Shown here: piece by piece, positions 18,715 to 30,539 of the stretch
Layout: every line of letters starts with the position of its first letter
Position numbering within the stretch: the stretch's first letter is position 1
Source of the DNA: Aedes albopictus
Taxonomy: Eukaryota > Arthropoda > Insecta > Diptera > Culicidae
Direction of reading: 5' to 3'
Assembly (NCBI RefSeq): GCF_035046485.1
Contig: NC_085137.1
Span: forward strand, 374,790,706 to 374,854,705
DNA: 64,000 nt
Position numbers and translations under genes: made by a program
The notes under the pieces: generated by a model
What the model was told of the DNA's origin: nothing
The model's database searches: none
Seen by the model: the letters and a program-made list of their open reading frames with translations, nothing else

Positions 18715-20475
18715 ATTGTAATTAATTGACCGTACTTTTTTGATAAAAAAAAGCCAAAACTATAAGAATTCTTATGCTGCGGAAGAAAGCCGAATTAAAT
18801 ATGCAAAACGTATGTGTAAGCTATTATTCAACATTAAAGCAAAATGAGCTTCGGTTGCGGTAACAATTGAGTATTCATTATTTTGCAAAGGATATTGGTC
18901 TTAAATACCCTCTTCAGCCAACAACACAAACAATGTATTATTAATCCACCCGGATCCATCATTATCAATAGGATGCTGCGGGCGGGGTTTCGTTTCATCC
19001 GGGATGCGTAATCCATACCTGCATCCTGTTTGTATTTCAGTCTGCCACGGCCACCGAAAAGCCCCGGTCGCAGGTGAAAAGAAAAATGTTTATTTTAACA
19101 AGCGGCGAAAGCACACACAAAAAAAGCACAACAATGTCAACAAAGCACTGGATTGGGTCACCATAAAAGAAATTTTAACTGCGCTGCTGTTGTTGCTGCT
19201 GCGGCCATGAATATCCGGACGCTCATTCCTTCCACACGTGCTATTCGCGAAATTATGGAAATTATTTTGTTCGCAAAACGCGGGACCGCGGGATAAATGC
19301 CGTAACAGTCGTAAAACATCACTTTCACTTTCGGTCACATATTTGACGAAATTTGTTGCTCATGTTTTCCTAGCAAATTCGCTGAAATATTCACTGCAAA
19401 AATTAGCATCTCGATAACTTTTGCTGCAGAGCAGTGACACCAATGGTTATTTGCTTGCCAACGTACAGTGATTCCATTTTATGAGTGTACCGATGTATTC
19501 ATAGTAGGATGGCTCATTGTTCGAGCTTGTACAAACAGCTAGAGAGTGTCCAATTGTTATGCCCTCAAATGTAGACACCTCTAGTAGGAAATTATTTTGA
19601 AAATATGTAAATGTGTTCAAGTGTTATTTCACCAACATACTTAATAAGCTGTTGTGTAAATCAAATCATAAATTCAACAATGAGCCTCGAGATTTTACGC
19701 TGAACAGGTCAATTGAACATTTTTTTGTTATGCTAATTGTTGCTAATAACGTGATAGCTCATTCAATCATTTCGAACTAAAGTGGAACCGCACAAAAATG
19801 AGTAAATTACATTTCCAACGCTAGTGCTGGCCTACCCGGATAAAAACTAACCATAGGGTGTTTTGTGAAAACCATTCCTGCACCATACAGTGTATCAGCT
19901 ACAATAAAGTGTATTGTAACGGAATGGTTCGCTAAAAGCTTTGCACATTGTAGCTACTATACATTTACATCAGATCTTTATGTAACAATATATTTTACTG
20001 TTTTTCTTACGTTCTTACGTTACGGAAAAGTGAATGGTTCTTTTCCGAAATATTATTTTCCCGTGCATTTTTATTTATTTATTCAGTACTAGATATTTTT
20101 CGTGCTTTGTTTTATTTATGTTCGTGACTTTTTTGGAACTTTGATCCTCCTACGGCTTTGCAGAATTCCCTCTAAAATGGTCTTCGGAATTTCTCTGGCA
20201 TTACTTACTGTGTTTCCTCCAAGAATTTCGTCTGGAAAACTTCTTTTTTTATTTATTCGTTTATTTGGAAAGCTCGAGCGCCACATGGGCATAACTGAGC
20301 CGAAATCATTTGTTTTTACAATGATTTTACATTTTACAATTTATTACTGCCTTAATACTATGTTAGTTTGGGAAGCCGAAGTACTTGCGGCTGTTTCGAG
20401 GTTAAGGATTGAAGAAAAAAATGGGAAAGACGGATTTATGGATTTAAAACTAAATTATTTGCTTCATACATACAT
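18715..20475. other. Non-coding stretch with a GC-richer island at 18840-19350
   Basis: The island at 18840-19350 looks unique, with CpG and CTG-rich words (GCTGCTGTTGTTGCTGCTGC at 19181-19200) and no repeat signature; it could be regulatory. From 20220 to 20300 there is a retroelement-like 3' end on the minus strand; the plus strand there shows TTTATTCGTTTATTTGGAAA, and a similar end is at 45225-45290. No gene is supported. Confidence 0.35.
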
Positions 20476-20715
20476 TTATTTGTTCAACATCACATTTAAG
20501 ACAAGACAATCAACAATAGTACGCCACAATACTCGGTTTGTGGCTGCCGCTCTCCATCCTCGGTCGCGCCCAATGCTCGCTAGGTCACGCTCTACCTGGT
20601 CCGCCCATCGTGCTCTCTGTGCTACACGCCTTCTTGTGCCAACCGGATCAGTTGCAAACATCAGTTTTGCAGGGTTGTTGTCCGGAATTCTTGCAACATG
20701 CCCTGCCCACCGGTC
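20476..20715 (-). pseudogene. RTE-like retrotransposon, C-terminal and 3' end
   Basis: The minus strand reads HVARIPDNNPAKL, then VGTRRRVAQRARWADQVERD and GWRAAATNRVLWRTIVDCL. This is the C-terminal region of insect RTE-like ORF2 proteins. The plus-strand fragment at 50510-51830 ends in the same domain, so both belong to one family. The copy is 5'-truncated to about 240 bp. Confidence 0.75.
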
Positions 20716-21479
20716 TCGATTCGTATTATTCTGTTGCAGATTTTCCGTTACAATGTTTTTTTACGGCTGGCTCGTAGGGCCTGACACCAACCGCCTGCTT
20801 TCCGAAGGTCCATAGTACACAGTTGAACTTAGAGTCCTTCCCTGGCACTCGAACGTAGATCAGCCGCCCCTAACATGGGGATCAGACGATGTTGTGAGCC
20901 GCTCCTCCTGTAGAACAGACGCTAAGGTTTGCCGAAGCAATCCCCCCTTCCCTGTCAGCCTACGACCAAAGTTCCCACCGGGGTTGGTTACCCGATCTTC
21001 CCTAAATGATTTGCTAACTTAGATATACTAAAAACATTGATGGGACAAATTTTCCAGACCTGTAACGGAAACAAAAAGAAAGGACTTTATCGGTAGACAA
21101 CGTCAAGAAGAGAACAAACGGAAGGGGGACGACGACAGACAGGGGTGAACAACAAAACCAAATGGCGGACAACGAAAACAAGGGACGTACTACATCAAAC
21201 TCTGACATTAACACGCTTCAAAAATTGATAAATGAGATTCATGTATTCCAAATCAAGGTCTGCCAACACTTCTCTAACCATGGCTTATTCGACACCTGTG
21301 GGATGATAGAATGCAACCATCTACCCATCTCTCCATCTCTCCATTTGTGTTGCCAGCTGATAAAGGTCTCCAGACGGGATGGAAAACTTCTAATGCAAAT
21401 TATAAAGCAGTTTCTTCAGGGAATTCTTTCAGATTTTATTCTAAGAATACTACAATGGTTTCTTCTGGGAATTAGAGGG
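20716..21479. other. Repeat-like GC-richer patch, class unresolved
   Basis: From about 20740 to 21000 the composition rises in GC and the text reads like an antisense non-LTR flank, but I find no diagnostic domain. After 21010 the sequence is ordinary. Confidence 0.3.
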
Positions 21480-21935
21480 TTCTCCTAAGTATGCCCCAAA
21501 TACCTTCTGATAATCCCTCTTAAGAGGCTCTGAAAATCCAACAAAATTTCCCTCTGGGATCCTTTCTGGTGCTTCTTCTGAAAATTTTCCCGGAACTTCT
21601 CATATGAATCCTTTGATCGTTTTTTTTTTGGTCTGTGATTCTCGCAGGAGCTGTTTCCAGGAATCCTCTAGGAGTTTTTGTTAGAAGTCCCTTCAAAGTT
21701 CCCGGAAAAATTCGTTGATTCAACTCGTAAATCGCAAATTAAACTAATGTAGGAATTTTTAAGGAGCCTATGCAGAATTTTCGGAGAGATTCCAAACAAA
21801 ATCTATAAAGGAATCTGGAAGAAACCACAGAAGCCATCCGTGGTAAATCAAAAGGAATTTGTTAGAGAAATCCTCAAATGGAATTCACAAATGAAGTTCC
21901 TGAAGGAATCTTTAGCAGGAGATCCTGAATTAATT
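21480..21935. repeat. 12 bp minisatellite, block 3 (degenerate)
   Basis: Diverged GGAATTCCTGGA-type units, partly in the opposite orientation (AGGAATCC and CCCGGAA words around 21580-21710). Confidence 0.6.
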
Positions 21936-22050
21936 TAAGATGGAATAAAGTAATCGACGGATGGGATTAGTAAAACTTCAATTGCTTACAAAAAACCTTT
22001 TTTTTAATGACATGTGTGTTACTCGTGTCTACGGATTCCTTCATAAAGTA

Positions 22051-22595
22051 CCGTCATTTGGGGTGACATTGGGCCTAGAGGGTAACATTGGTCCATTGAT
22101 CCTACGGATTCAATATAAGTCAGAGAACTTGACGGTGGATGCCAAGCATTTTAGAATAATGTATTCTAGTATATTAGCACATAAAATGCATTCCCGTCGT
22201 ACTCTAAATGTGCGGAATCCCGGGTAGAGGAAAAGAGCTCAATAACAGCATATTTTGATATTGAGAACAAAATGTGATATTGGTTTGATTGATATAAGAG
22301 ATAAAAGATCTGAAAATAATATCTAAAATTTACTCCTGGAACATCATCATCAGATCATAATTAGATCTTGTAAGATCTAACCAATAGTAGAAAGCTATTC
22401 GTTTGATCTTGAAATATCAAATTTTTATATTGTTCTGATGTTCCAGGAACATTTTTCAGATATTATTTTCAGATCTTTTATCTCTTATATCAATCAAACT
22501 AATATTACGTTTTGATCGTCAGTATTTCACCTCTACCCGGCACTATAGTGGCCAAATGTCACCCCACTTTGGCCCAATGACACCCCGCACGACGG
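22051..22595. mobile_element. MITE, CCGTC-ended family member 2, TA target
   Basis: Left CCGTCATTTGGGGTGACATT and right complement CCGTCGTGCGGGGTGTCATT. TA flanks at 22049-22050 and 22596-22597. The word GGGTGACATTGGGCC is iterated inside both ends. A second MITE sits inside (22220-22540). Confidence 0.85.
22220..22540. mobile_element. Palindromic MITE nested in the CCGTC MITE
   Basis: CCGGGTAGAGG (22220-22230) pairs with CCTCTACCCGG (22530-22540). The arms extend for over 100 bp through GATATAAGAGATAAAAGATC and TGATGTTCCAGGA. A short centre holds the self-complementary AAGATCTAAT/TTAGATCTT words. Confidence 0.8.
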
Positions 22596-23401
22596 TACTT
22601 CAAGAAATCCGTCAGATACACCTTAACAAAATTCTCCAAGGATTCCAAAAAGGAAGCTTGCAGGAGTTCCTCATGGAAAATATCTTTGATAAGTTTCTGG
22701 ATCATGCTTGGAGCCATGGAAGTCTGAATGGATCTTTGGTAGAATCCTTGTAGAAATACTTGCAGAAGTTTTTAAACGAACCCTTGAAGAATTTTCTACA
22801 TACATTTGAAAAGAATCTTTGAATGGCATTCTTCAAGGATTACTACAATGAAAACTTTATGATATCTAGCATAACATGTAAACAGAACCCAAGAGCGTTT
22901 TAGTAAATAAACATGTTTTGGGTGTGGTAGGTCTCGTCTCGCTCCGCCCTAGCACACCTATTATAATACCTACTGCTAACACATACCGTAATGTGTCCCA
23001 AGAAACAATTTTTGCTTTAAGAATTGTTTCTCAAAGCAACGCTATTAAGCGGCAAGTCGTATTATATTTGAATTGTTTTGAAATAAAACTGTTCTTCAAC
23101 TCTTGTTCGCCCAAGAATGAGAATCTTTTCAACATCAACCGTTCTATAAGTACGATGAAATGAATGTTTATCCAATGACCGTACATTGGTTGTGCAACTT
23201 TTGCTCAACGTTAGAACCATCAGCTATTTACACAACCATCATGAACTTTTCTTCAACGTTTATTATACAATGTTATAAGACGCTATTTGTTCAATCGTTT
23301 GAGAATGGTTTCAGAAACCATTATTGTGCATTAGCAGCATAAAGCATAATAACAAGCTTTTTTCGACATTTTTTCCACCATAATACAATCAAAACATGCT
23401 G
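22596..23401. other. No gene recognised
   Basis: Weak minisatellite-like words up to 22830, then AT-rich DNA. Two short frames (22918-23163 and 23160-23342) lack motifs. Confidence 0.4.
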
Positions 23402-23810
23402 GTTGTTCGGAAGGTCATGGACATCATGATGACAAGCAGTTTGGTTCGCAATTCTGCCGCTAGGTGACGCTAATGAGCATAGAAAAATTAGCTAATTAGC
23501 ATTTTTACCTAGTTCTATTTCGTGATCCTGATGAGATAGAAAGTTCAAGTCTTCGGCAAAGTTGTTCGGAAGATCATGGCCAAAATGATGACAAGCAGTT
23601 TGATTCGCAGTTCTGCCGCTAGGTGACGCTAGTGAGCATAGAAAAATGAGCCTTTTTAACTAGTTCTATCTCATGATCCTGATGAGATAGTGCGTTCAAG
23701 TCTTCGGCAAACTTGATCGGAAGGCATGGACATCATAATGAGAAGCAGTTTGGTTCGCAAATTTTGCCGCTAGATAAAAGTTGTTCTGAAGGTCATGGAC
23801 ATCATAATGA
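23402..23810 (+). repeat. ~150 bp tandem repeat, left arm
   Basis: Units start at about 23402, 23561, 23712 and 23780 (the third to fourth step is shortened). Each holds the imperfect palindrome TTCTATCTCGTGATCCTGAT, followed by GAGATAGAA. Confidence 0.85.
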
Positions 23811-24098
23811 CAAGCAGTTCATCCACTTTATATTCAATAGGTTTAGGTCTGGTTCACTTGATATTCATGTGATTCAGGTGTATGTCATTTTAATACGAGT
23901 GATTCGGGTCTGATTCACTAGATATTCAAGAGGTACAGGTCTAATTTATTTCATGTTCAATCGATTCACTTTATGTTCCAGTGATTCAGGACCAAGTCAC
24001 TTCATAATCAATTGATTTAGATCTGAGTCTTTTAAATTCAAGTGGTTAAGGTCTGATTAAATTCATACTCAAGTGATTCAGGTCTGATTCAGTTGATA
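23811..24098. repeat. 31 bp minisatellite, segment 1
   Basis: Tandem, diverged units containing AAGTGATTCAGGTCTGATTC and ACTTCATATTC. The unit is an imperfect palindrome: AAGTGATTCAG faces CTGATTCACTT across GT. Confidence 0.85.
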
Positions 24099-25045
24099 AA
24101 GGGCGAACACGATGAAATTGCCACACAGAAAATATTGTATAACTTTTGATTGCGTTCGTCAAAATTGCTTATTTTTTGACCATGAATAGTATATTATGTG
24201 TAGCTAATACCATAAAATTTTCATTAAAATCGGTTGAGTATTGGCGCATATATTGTCGATATCATAAAATGAGATTTTAGAAAACTTGTACACCCATTTC
24301 AAAAAATTACTTAGGCTATAACTTTTTTGTTACCTTATCAAATCGTTTGAAAATTTCACTCGATATTCTTAACATAGTATCAATTAAGTGGTAAACATTT
24401 GATCGAAATCGGTTCAGTACTTTTTCTAGTAAATATCCAAAACTCAAATCGCTTCAAGGTAAATTTTAGGTACCTTTTGACCATTTTTAGTTCCGCGTGC
24501 ACTATTTTGACTGTAGAACTGGTAACACTGTCCCGATTTTTATAAAATTTTGACAGTGTAAACTTGTTGTGTTAAACTGTTTACAGTGAAAATTTCAGCC
24601 ATTTTTGTTGAGTACTTTCAAAGTAAGAGCAGTTTGAATTTCACTATACCAAAAACCACATCTGCTTATTGTGACATAGTGCGACATATATGGCTATAAC
24701 TTTTAACGGTATGATCAAATTGAATGAAATTTTGACAAACTACTTCTACATACATACTTTACGTACAAAAAAATTTTCATTGAAATCGGTTCAGTGTTTT
24801 TGGCGCCAGCGTTAAAACGGCAAAAAAGTGATATTTTCCAAAATGTTTGTTTGTACAAGATTCTCAAGTGGCAATTTCCTTGTTTCAACGATATCTCCGC
24901 CATGACTCAATTGATTTTAATGAAAATTTTATGGTATTAGCTACACATAATATACTATTCATGGTAAAAAAAATAGCTATTTTGGCGAACGCAATCAAAA
25001 GTTATACAATATTTTCTGTGTGGCAATTCCATCGTGTTCGCCCTT
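24099..25045. mobile_element. 0.95 kb DNA element with ~135 bp inverted repeats, TA target
   Basis: The ends read AAGGGCGAACACGATG and the arms are near-identical through CACACAGAAAATATTGTATA and beyond. TA flanks at 24097-24098 and 25046-25047. It interrupts the 31 bp array, which continues on both sides. No transposase frame of useful length, so it is non-autonomous. Confidence 0.85.
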
Positions 25046-25047
25046 TA

Positions 25048-25624
25048 TACAAGTGAATCAGGCATGATTTACTTCATATTCAAGTGATTCATGTCTGATT
25101 CACTTTAAATTCAAACGATTCAAATCTGGTTCACTTGATATTCATGATATTCGAGTGATTCAGGTATGACTCACTTCATGATCAAGTGATTAATCTGATT
25201 CAATTCATGTTCAAGTGATTCAAGGCTCATTTACTTCATATTCAAATGATTCTGGTCTGAGTTAAAATGACTAAGTTATTCAGGTCTGATTCACTTCATA
25301 TCCAAGTGATTCAGGTCTGACTCATCTTAATCCAAGTGATTCAGGTCTGATCTAGTTAATATTCAAGTCGGATTCACTTTATATTCAAGCGATTCAAATC
25401 TGATTCACTTGATATTCATGTTATTGAAGTGATTCAGGTCTGATTCACTTCATATTTAAGAGGTTAATGTCTGATTCACTTCATATTCAAGTGATTCAGC
25501 TCTAATTCACTTCATATTCAAGTAAATCAAGTCTTATTCGCTTCATATTCAAGTGATTCAGATCTGAGTCATTTTAGTACAACTGATTCAGGTCCGATTC
25601 ACTTCATATTCAAGTGATTCAAAC
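25048..25624. repeat. 31 bp minisatellite, segment 2
   Basis: Continues segment 1 with the same unit and orientation. Confidence 0.85.
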
Positions 25625-26525
25625 ACTCAGTTTTATTTCACGAGCCCGGCTGTGCAAATCTCGATTTCTGAGTTTTAACCGAGATTCAGCTAACAAGATG
25701 GAAGGTTGCTTAGCAACAGGGCGTGTTACACTAGTTTACAGCATTTTTGAACTCGGTAAGCTGATGAATGTTTTTGGTGTAGAATCATGCCCTGAGTTCG
25801 AAAACGCGAAGGAAAAAAATTACAGTAGAGCGGAATTTTTTTCGACTTTCCATACAAGATGATTTGAAAATGATTTTTGTTCTATTTTTAAGCAAAGTCG
25901 CTCACTTCACACATCTCATTCTCCATAATCAATGCTCCGATTGAGCTGAATTTTTTACTGTGACTCGCCTACATATGATATGTCAAATAAACGTTGAGAA
26001 AGAATTTTTAAATTATTTTTTTCTTATCGAAAAAAATACATTTCTTCATATAATTTTGGAAATTTTGCTAAAATTTAAGGATGTCGTCCTCAAAAGTCGC
26101 CAATATCTTGAATTTCATCAATCTGACGCAGAACCTGTATTAAGATGATCGAATGGTATTGGGTTCAGCTTTTAATTTATGGAAAAAGATTTGAAATTGG
26201 TTGGACAAAACGCAATATATTTGAATTTTAGTAAATTACATATTTTGAAAAGTTGCAAAACTCGAAATTAGGCTAAAACTCAAAAACTGTTCTACTTAAA
26301 TTTTTTTAAAGGTCGGTTTCGAAATCAGCACTAAATTGTGCTTCAAAAATTTTGGTCGTTGACAGAAGTTCACGACTTTCGTTTTATTTTGTAAACTTGT
26401 GTTATACTCAGGCTTGACAGAAACTCCCTCGCGAGAGAATGAGGAAGTGATTTTTACGATTTTCTGAGGAGTGAAAATTAAACTCAGAAATCACAACGCA
26501 AACCCTCAACAGCACCGAGTGCGAA
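25625..26525. mobile_element. Second insertion in the 31 bp array, probably a MITE-type element
   Basis: The array stops after AGTGATTCAAA and resumes at CATGTTCAAGTGATTCAGG. The inserted DNA starts CACTCAGTTTTATTTCACGAG and ends with the complement of a CACTCGGTGC-type word, weakly inverted. CCGAGATTCAGCTAAC resembles part of the 251 bp MITE at 40959-41209. A frame of 82 codons at 25614-25862 has no motif. Confidence 0.45.
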
Positions 26526-27620
26526 AATTTCATGTTCAAGTGATTCAGGTCTGATTCACTTCATATTTAAGAGGTTAATGTCTGATTCACTTCATATTCA
26601 AGCGATTACATTCACTTCATATTCAATTGATTGAATTCTGATCCACTTCATATTTAACAGGTTTAGGTCTGATTCACTTTATGTTCTAGTGATTCAGGTC
26701 TGTGTCATTTTAATCCAAGTGATTCAGGTCTGACTCACTTTATATTCAAGTGATTCAGGTCGGATTCATTTCATGTTTAAGTGATTTAGATCTGTGTCAT
26801 TCTAATCCTAGTAATTCAGGTTTGACTCACTTGATATTCAAGTGATTCAGTCTGATACATTTCATGTTCTAATAATTCAGGTCTGAGTCATTTTAATCCA
26901 AGTGATTCAGGTCTGATTCACTTCATATTCAAGTGATTCAGGTCTGAATCAGTTGATATTCAAGTAATTCAGGCCTGATTCACTTGATATTCATGATATT
27001 CAAGTGATTCAGGTCTGACTCACTTAATATTCAAGTAATTCAGAACAGATTCGCTTGATATTCAAATAATTCAGGTCTGATTCACTTCATGTTCAAGTGA
27101 TTCACGACTGATTCACTTCATATTCAAGAAAATCAGGTCTGATTCACTTTATATTCAAGTAATTCAGCTCTAATTCACTTCATGTTCAAGTGGTTCATGC
27201 CTGATTCACTTGTTATTCAAGTGATTCAGGCCTGATTCACTAGATATTCAAGTGATCCAGGTCTGATTCACTTCATATTCAAGTGATTCAGGTCTGATTC
27301 AGTTGGTATTCAAGTAAATCAGGCATGATTCACTTGATAATCAAGTGATTCAGGTCTGATTCACTTTATATTCAAGTGATTCAGGACTGATTCACTTGAT
27401 ATTCAAATAATTCTGGTCTGATTTACTTCATGATCAAGTGATTCAGGACTGATTCACTTTATAATCAAGTAATTCAGTTCTGGATCACTTCATGTTCAAT
27501 TGACTCATGCCTGATTCACTTGATATTCAAGGGATTCAGGACTGATTCACTTGATATTCAAATGATTGAGGTTTGATTCATTCAATATTTAAGTGATTCA
27601 GGTCTGATTCTCTTCATAAA
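26526..27620. repeat. 31 bp minisatellite, segment 3
   Basis: The longest and most regular segment, with dozens of units of the TTCAAGTGATTCAGGTCTGA type in the same orientation as segments 1 and 2. Confidence 0.9.
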
Positions 27621-27624
27621 CTGC

Positions 27625-28195
27625 TTGTCATTGGCAAATGCTCATTTTTTCATGCTCGCTAGCGTCACCTATCGGCAGAATTGTGAATTAAACTGCTTGT
27701 AATTTTGATGTCCATGACTTTCCGAACAACTTTGCTGAATACTTGAACTGACTGTCTTATCAGGATCACGAGATGGAACTAAGAATTGCAAACCTAATTG
27801 CTTGGCATTATAATGTCCATGACACTCCGAATAACTTTGCCGAATACTTGAACTTTCTATCTCATCAGGATCACGAGATAGAACTAGTATGAAATGCTCA
27901 TTTTTCCATGCTCACTAGCGTCACCTAGCGGCAGAATTGCGAATCAAACTGCTTGTCGTTAAGATATCTTTGACCTTCCGAATAACTTTGCCGAAGACTT
28001 GAACTTTCTATCTCATCAGGATCACGAGATAGAACTAGTTAAAAATGTTCATTTTTTCATGCTTACTAGCGTCGCCTAGCGGCAGTATTGCGAACCAAAC
28101 TGCTTGCCATTGTGATACCAACGACCTTCCAAACAACTTTGCTGAATACTGTACCGTTGCATATTATCAGGATCTCGAGATAAAGCAGAACATAT
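27625..28195 (-). repeat. ~150 bp tandem repeat, right arm (inverted)
   Basis: Reverse-orientation copies of the left-arm unit, with CCGAA.AACTTTGC.GAA.AC words near 27722, 27826, 27978 and 28126. The last copy fades at about 28195. Confidence 0.85.
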
Positions 28196-28950
28196 TTAGC
28201 TGTTTTCAGGTGATGCTAAACTTTTTCGGGGGTGATGAGTGTTGCAATACTTTTTTAAGTGAATCCGTTCAGACAGTTGAGGTCGAAATACGTATCTGTC
28301 AAAGGATGCAAATTCTTAGTGGAATTCAAAGGAACAGTACTTAACGCGATTTTCTTTTTATTTACAGATATTCCCCTAACAAGCCCAGGTTAATCATCAT
28401 CAATATAATTACCATTTTGAATTTTGGAATGATGTTGAAATTTACGATAATTTGGTGTTATATCAGAAAAATAATCTAAACGCTATAATTTTCTTCCGTG
28501 TTATCAATTTTAGGTTATGTCAAAAGTTTTTCAAAGCTTATCATATAATTCATAAACGTTCAAACTTTCATTGCATTTGGTTAATTGAACCCGGAGATAT
28601 AACAGCTCAAAGTTGACTATCGGATAATTATGACTTTTTCTAGAATATTCCTAACTTTATGTAGAATAGCCCGATCTTTCTCAAATTTGGATCATTGATA
28701 CACATACACAACTACTTGACGAATTTACAGAAAATTCTTTAGATTTTTTTATACACTTTTCAAAAAGATACAGCTATTTGACCATTTTTTTTTAAATGTG
28801 AAAATTTTGCCTGTCCCGATCATTTTGTCTATCCCCTGTACTTTTTCAGAATGAAGTACGACTGAGTATCATGGTCCATCAACCTCATTTAATATGCAGT
28901 TTATCCTACTATTGATTACACACACGAAAATGAATGAAACATTCATGTTA
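28196..28950. other. AT-rich, no gene recognised
   Basis: A 99-codon frame (28045-28344) begins in the right arm and has no domain. Nothing else is supported. Confidence 0.4.
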
Positions 28951-29753
28951 CCGTCATGCGGGGCTTCTTTATACACTTTTTCATGGTTTTTCAACTTTAT
29001 GACATTATAGCTCCCAGAGTAGTGAATGGATTTCCACAATTTTGACACATAATAATCGTGAGTATGTATGTAGGATGCATGCAAAATTTGAACTAAATCC
29101 ATCAATAAACAAAAAAGTTGTCCATACACCAATCGGAGACATCTCATATAGAACCAGTGGGGGGCTTCTTTGGACATTTATAATTAAAACAAAACTGCAG
29201 TTAAAATTCCAGGTTTATTTAAAATACTACTTTGTACCAATACTGTTGTATACTATAGCATACATGATTTCAATAAATATATGCGTTTTTAGGTGGTTCT
29301 GTGCTACCTTTGGTATTATGAGCAGCGTGATATTTTAAATATAGACTTGAAGGCTGTCTGGGGGCCATCAATCCTTTATTTAGGTGAAACGGTAATTTAT
29401 AATGTGAATCGATACAAATATTCGATTGTATATTCTACGTCGATACTTCTTGCACGAATTGAGCAACCCTTTGAAATTTATGAACTGTAGAAACAATGCT
29501 TACAGAGCCAATGTTCTGATACGTTATGTATATTTTTATGATTTATTCGATGTTTTTTCGCATCCTGACAAGCAATAAAGGGTTTGTTTGAAAAACAATT
29601 TCCACCAAATGAAAGGGAAAATATTGCGTCATAATAGTCCCAAAGACATCAAACAGATTTGAAGCATATTTTAAATTCAAAAAATCCATATTCAAAAGTG
29701 TCCAAAGAAGCTCCGTATTTCATTTTATTTTATTTTTTTTTACCGCACGACGG
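28951..29753. mobile_element. MITE, CCGTC-ended family member 3, TA target
   Basis: Left CCGTCATGCGGGGCTTCTTT and right complement CCGTCGTGCGG followed further in by GAGCTTCTTTGGACACTTTT. TA flanks at 28949-28950 and 29754-29755. GGGGCTTCTTTGGACATTT also occurs near 29159-29178. 803 bp without transposase. Confidence 0.75.
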
Positions 29754-30052
29754 TACTAAAAGTGCCAAAAGTTCTACTTTTCAGCACAAGTTTCGAAAAG
29801 TAGTTTCGGAAATTTTGTTTTGCTGAAAAATGTGGGCCGTTCTGTCGTTCTTTAACTCAGTGTAAAGTTGGCGTTTTGGAAATCAATTTATCAAGATATT
29901 TATAAATAAAAATTGAAAATCGGTTGCAAGTTGGAAAAGTTATGACAATCAAAGATTATTACTCAAAAAATGAACTTCGAGGCGTTCACTTCCAAATCTC
30001 AATATTTCTAGCTCAGAGGTATCTATTTATACCTACACGCAAAACTCGATGT

Positions 30053-30449
30053 ACACAGCGCAACGAGTAACTTTCACGCAGTGACCGAAAAGACAAAAGA
30101 ATTGTCACGCAGATTTGTGTAACACCGGATCAGCATATTTTTTGTGTTGATCCAGTACACAAATATGAGTGAAAATTCCTTCACCCTAAAACCGATCAGC
30201 ACTGAAACTCGCAAAAAAAATGTACGGCAATCTAGCTAGGTTTACTAGTGACCTTGGTAAACAAAAAAATCCACATTTCGCATCTAGAAGAGTGTTCGAG
30301 CTGTTTTTGTGAATTTGTTACTGTTACACATTTTTGGTGTAGTTTGTAAATTATGCAATTATGAGTAGGTCTTACACATTCTAGGTGCTGAGCGGTCTTA
30401 GCGTGTTTGTCTTTTTGCTCGCTGCGTGAAAGTTACTCGTGCGCTGTGT
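30053..30449. mobile_element. MITE with ACACAGCGC ends
   Basis: ACACAGCGCAACGAGTAACT at the left pairs with the complement of ACACAGCGCACGAGTAACTT at the right, about 45 bp in all. The inner part (TTTTGGTGTAGTTTGTAAATTATGC and GTGCTGAGCGG words) is shared with the element at 61568-61881. Confidence 0.8.
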
Positions 30450-30539
30450 TGTTTCATTCAACGAATTCCAGTTTTCAACACATATTGAAAAATAAGCCGC
30501 ACCCTACGGGGCAAATTCAAAAGTGAGCCACTGTAGATC

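Larger units (their letters stand above)
23402..28195. mobile_element. Foldback-like composite with inverted tandem arms
   Basis: The left arm (23402-23810) has three to four head-to-tail copies of a ~150 bp unit. The right arm (27625-28195) has about four copies of the same unit in reverse orientation. Shared words include GTTGTTCGGAAGGTCATGG, TTCTGCCGCTAGGTGACGCT and TCCTGATGAGATAGAAAGTTC. The middle is a 31 bp minisatellite broken by two DNA elements. Inverted arms built of direct repeats are the hallmark of Foldback/Galileo-type elements. No transposase is visible and the outer ends are not at the same phase, so the exact boundaries and a target duplication are open. Confidence 0.55.

Noticed and set aside
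20102..20815. 237-codon plus-strand frame
   Set aside because: Its second half is the antisense of the RTE-like C-terminus at 20476-20715, and the first half is AT-rich text without motifs.
25614..25862. 82-codon frame MIQTLSFISRARLCK... as a small gene
   Set aside because: It starts inside the 31 bp array and runs into an inserted element; no motif or context.
23811..27620. A CRISPR array, because of regular 31 bp spacing
   Set aside because: Units are contiguous with no unique spacers, diverged and palindromic, in a eukaryotic setting without cas genes.
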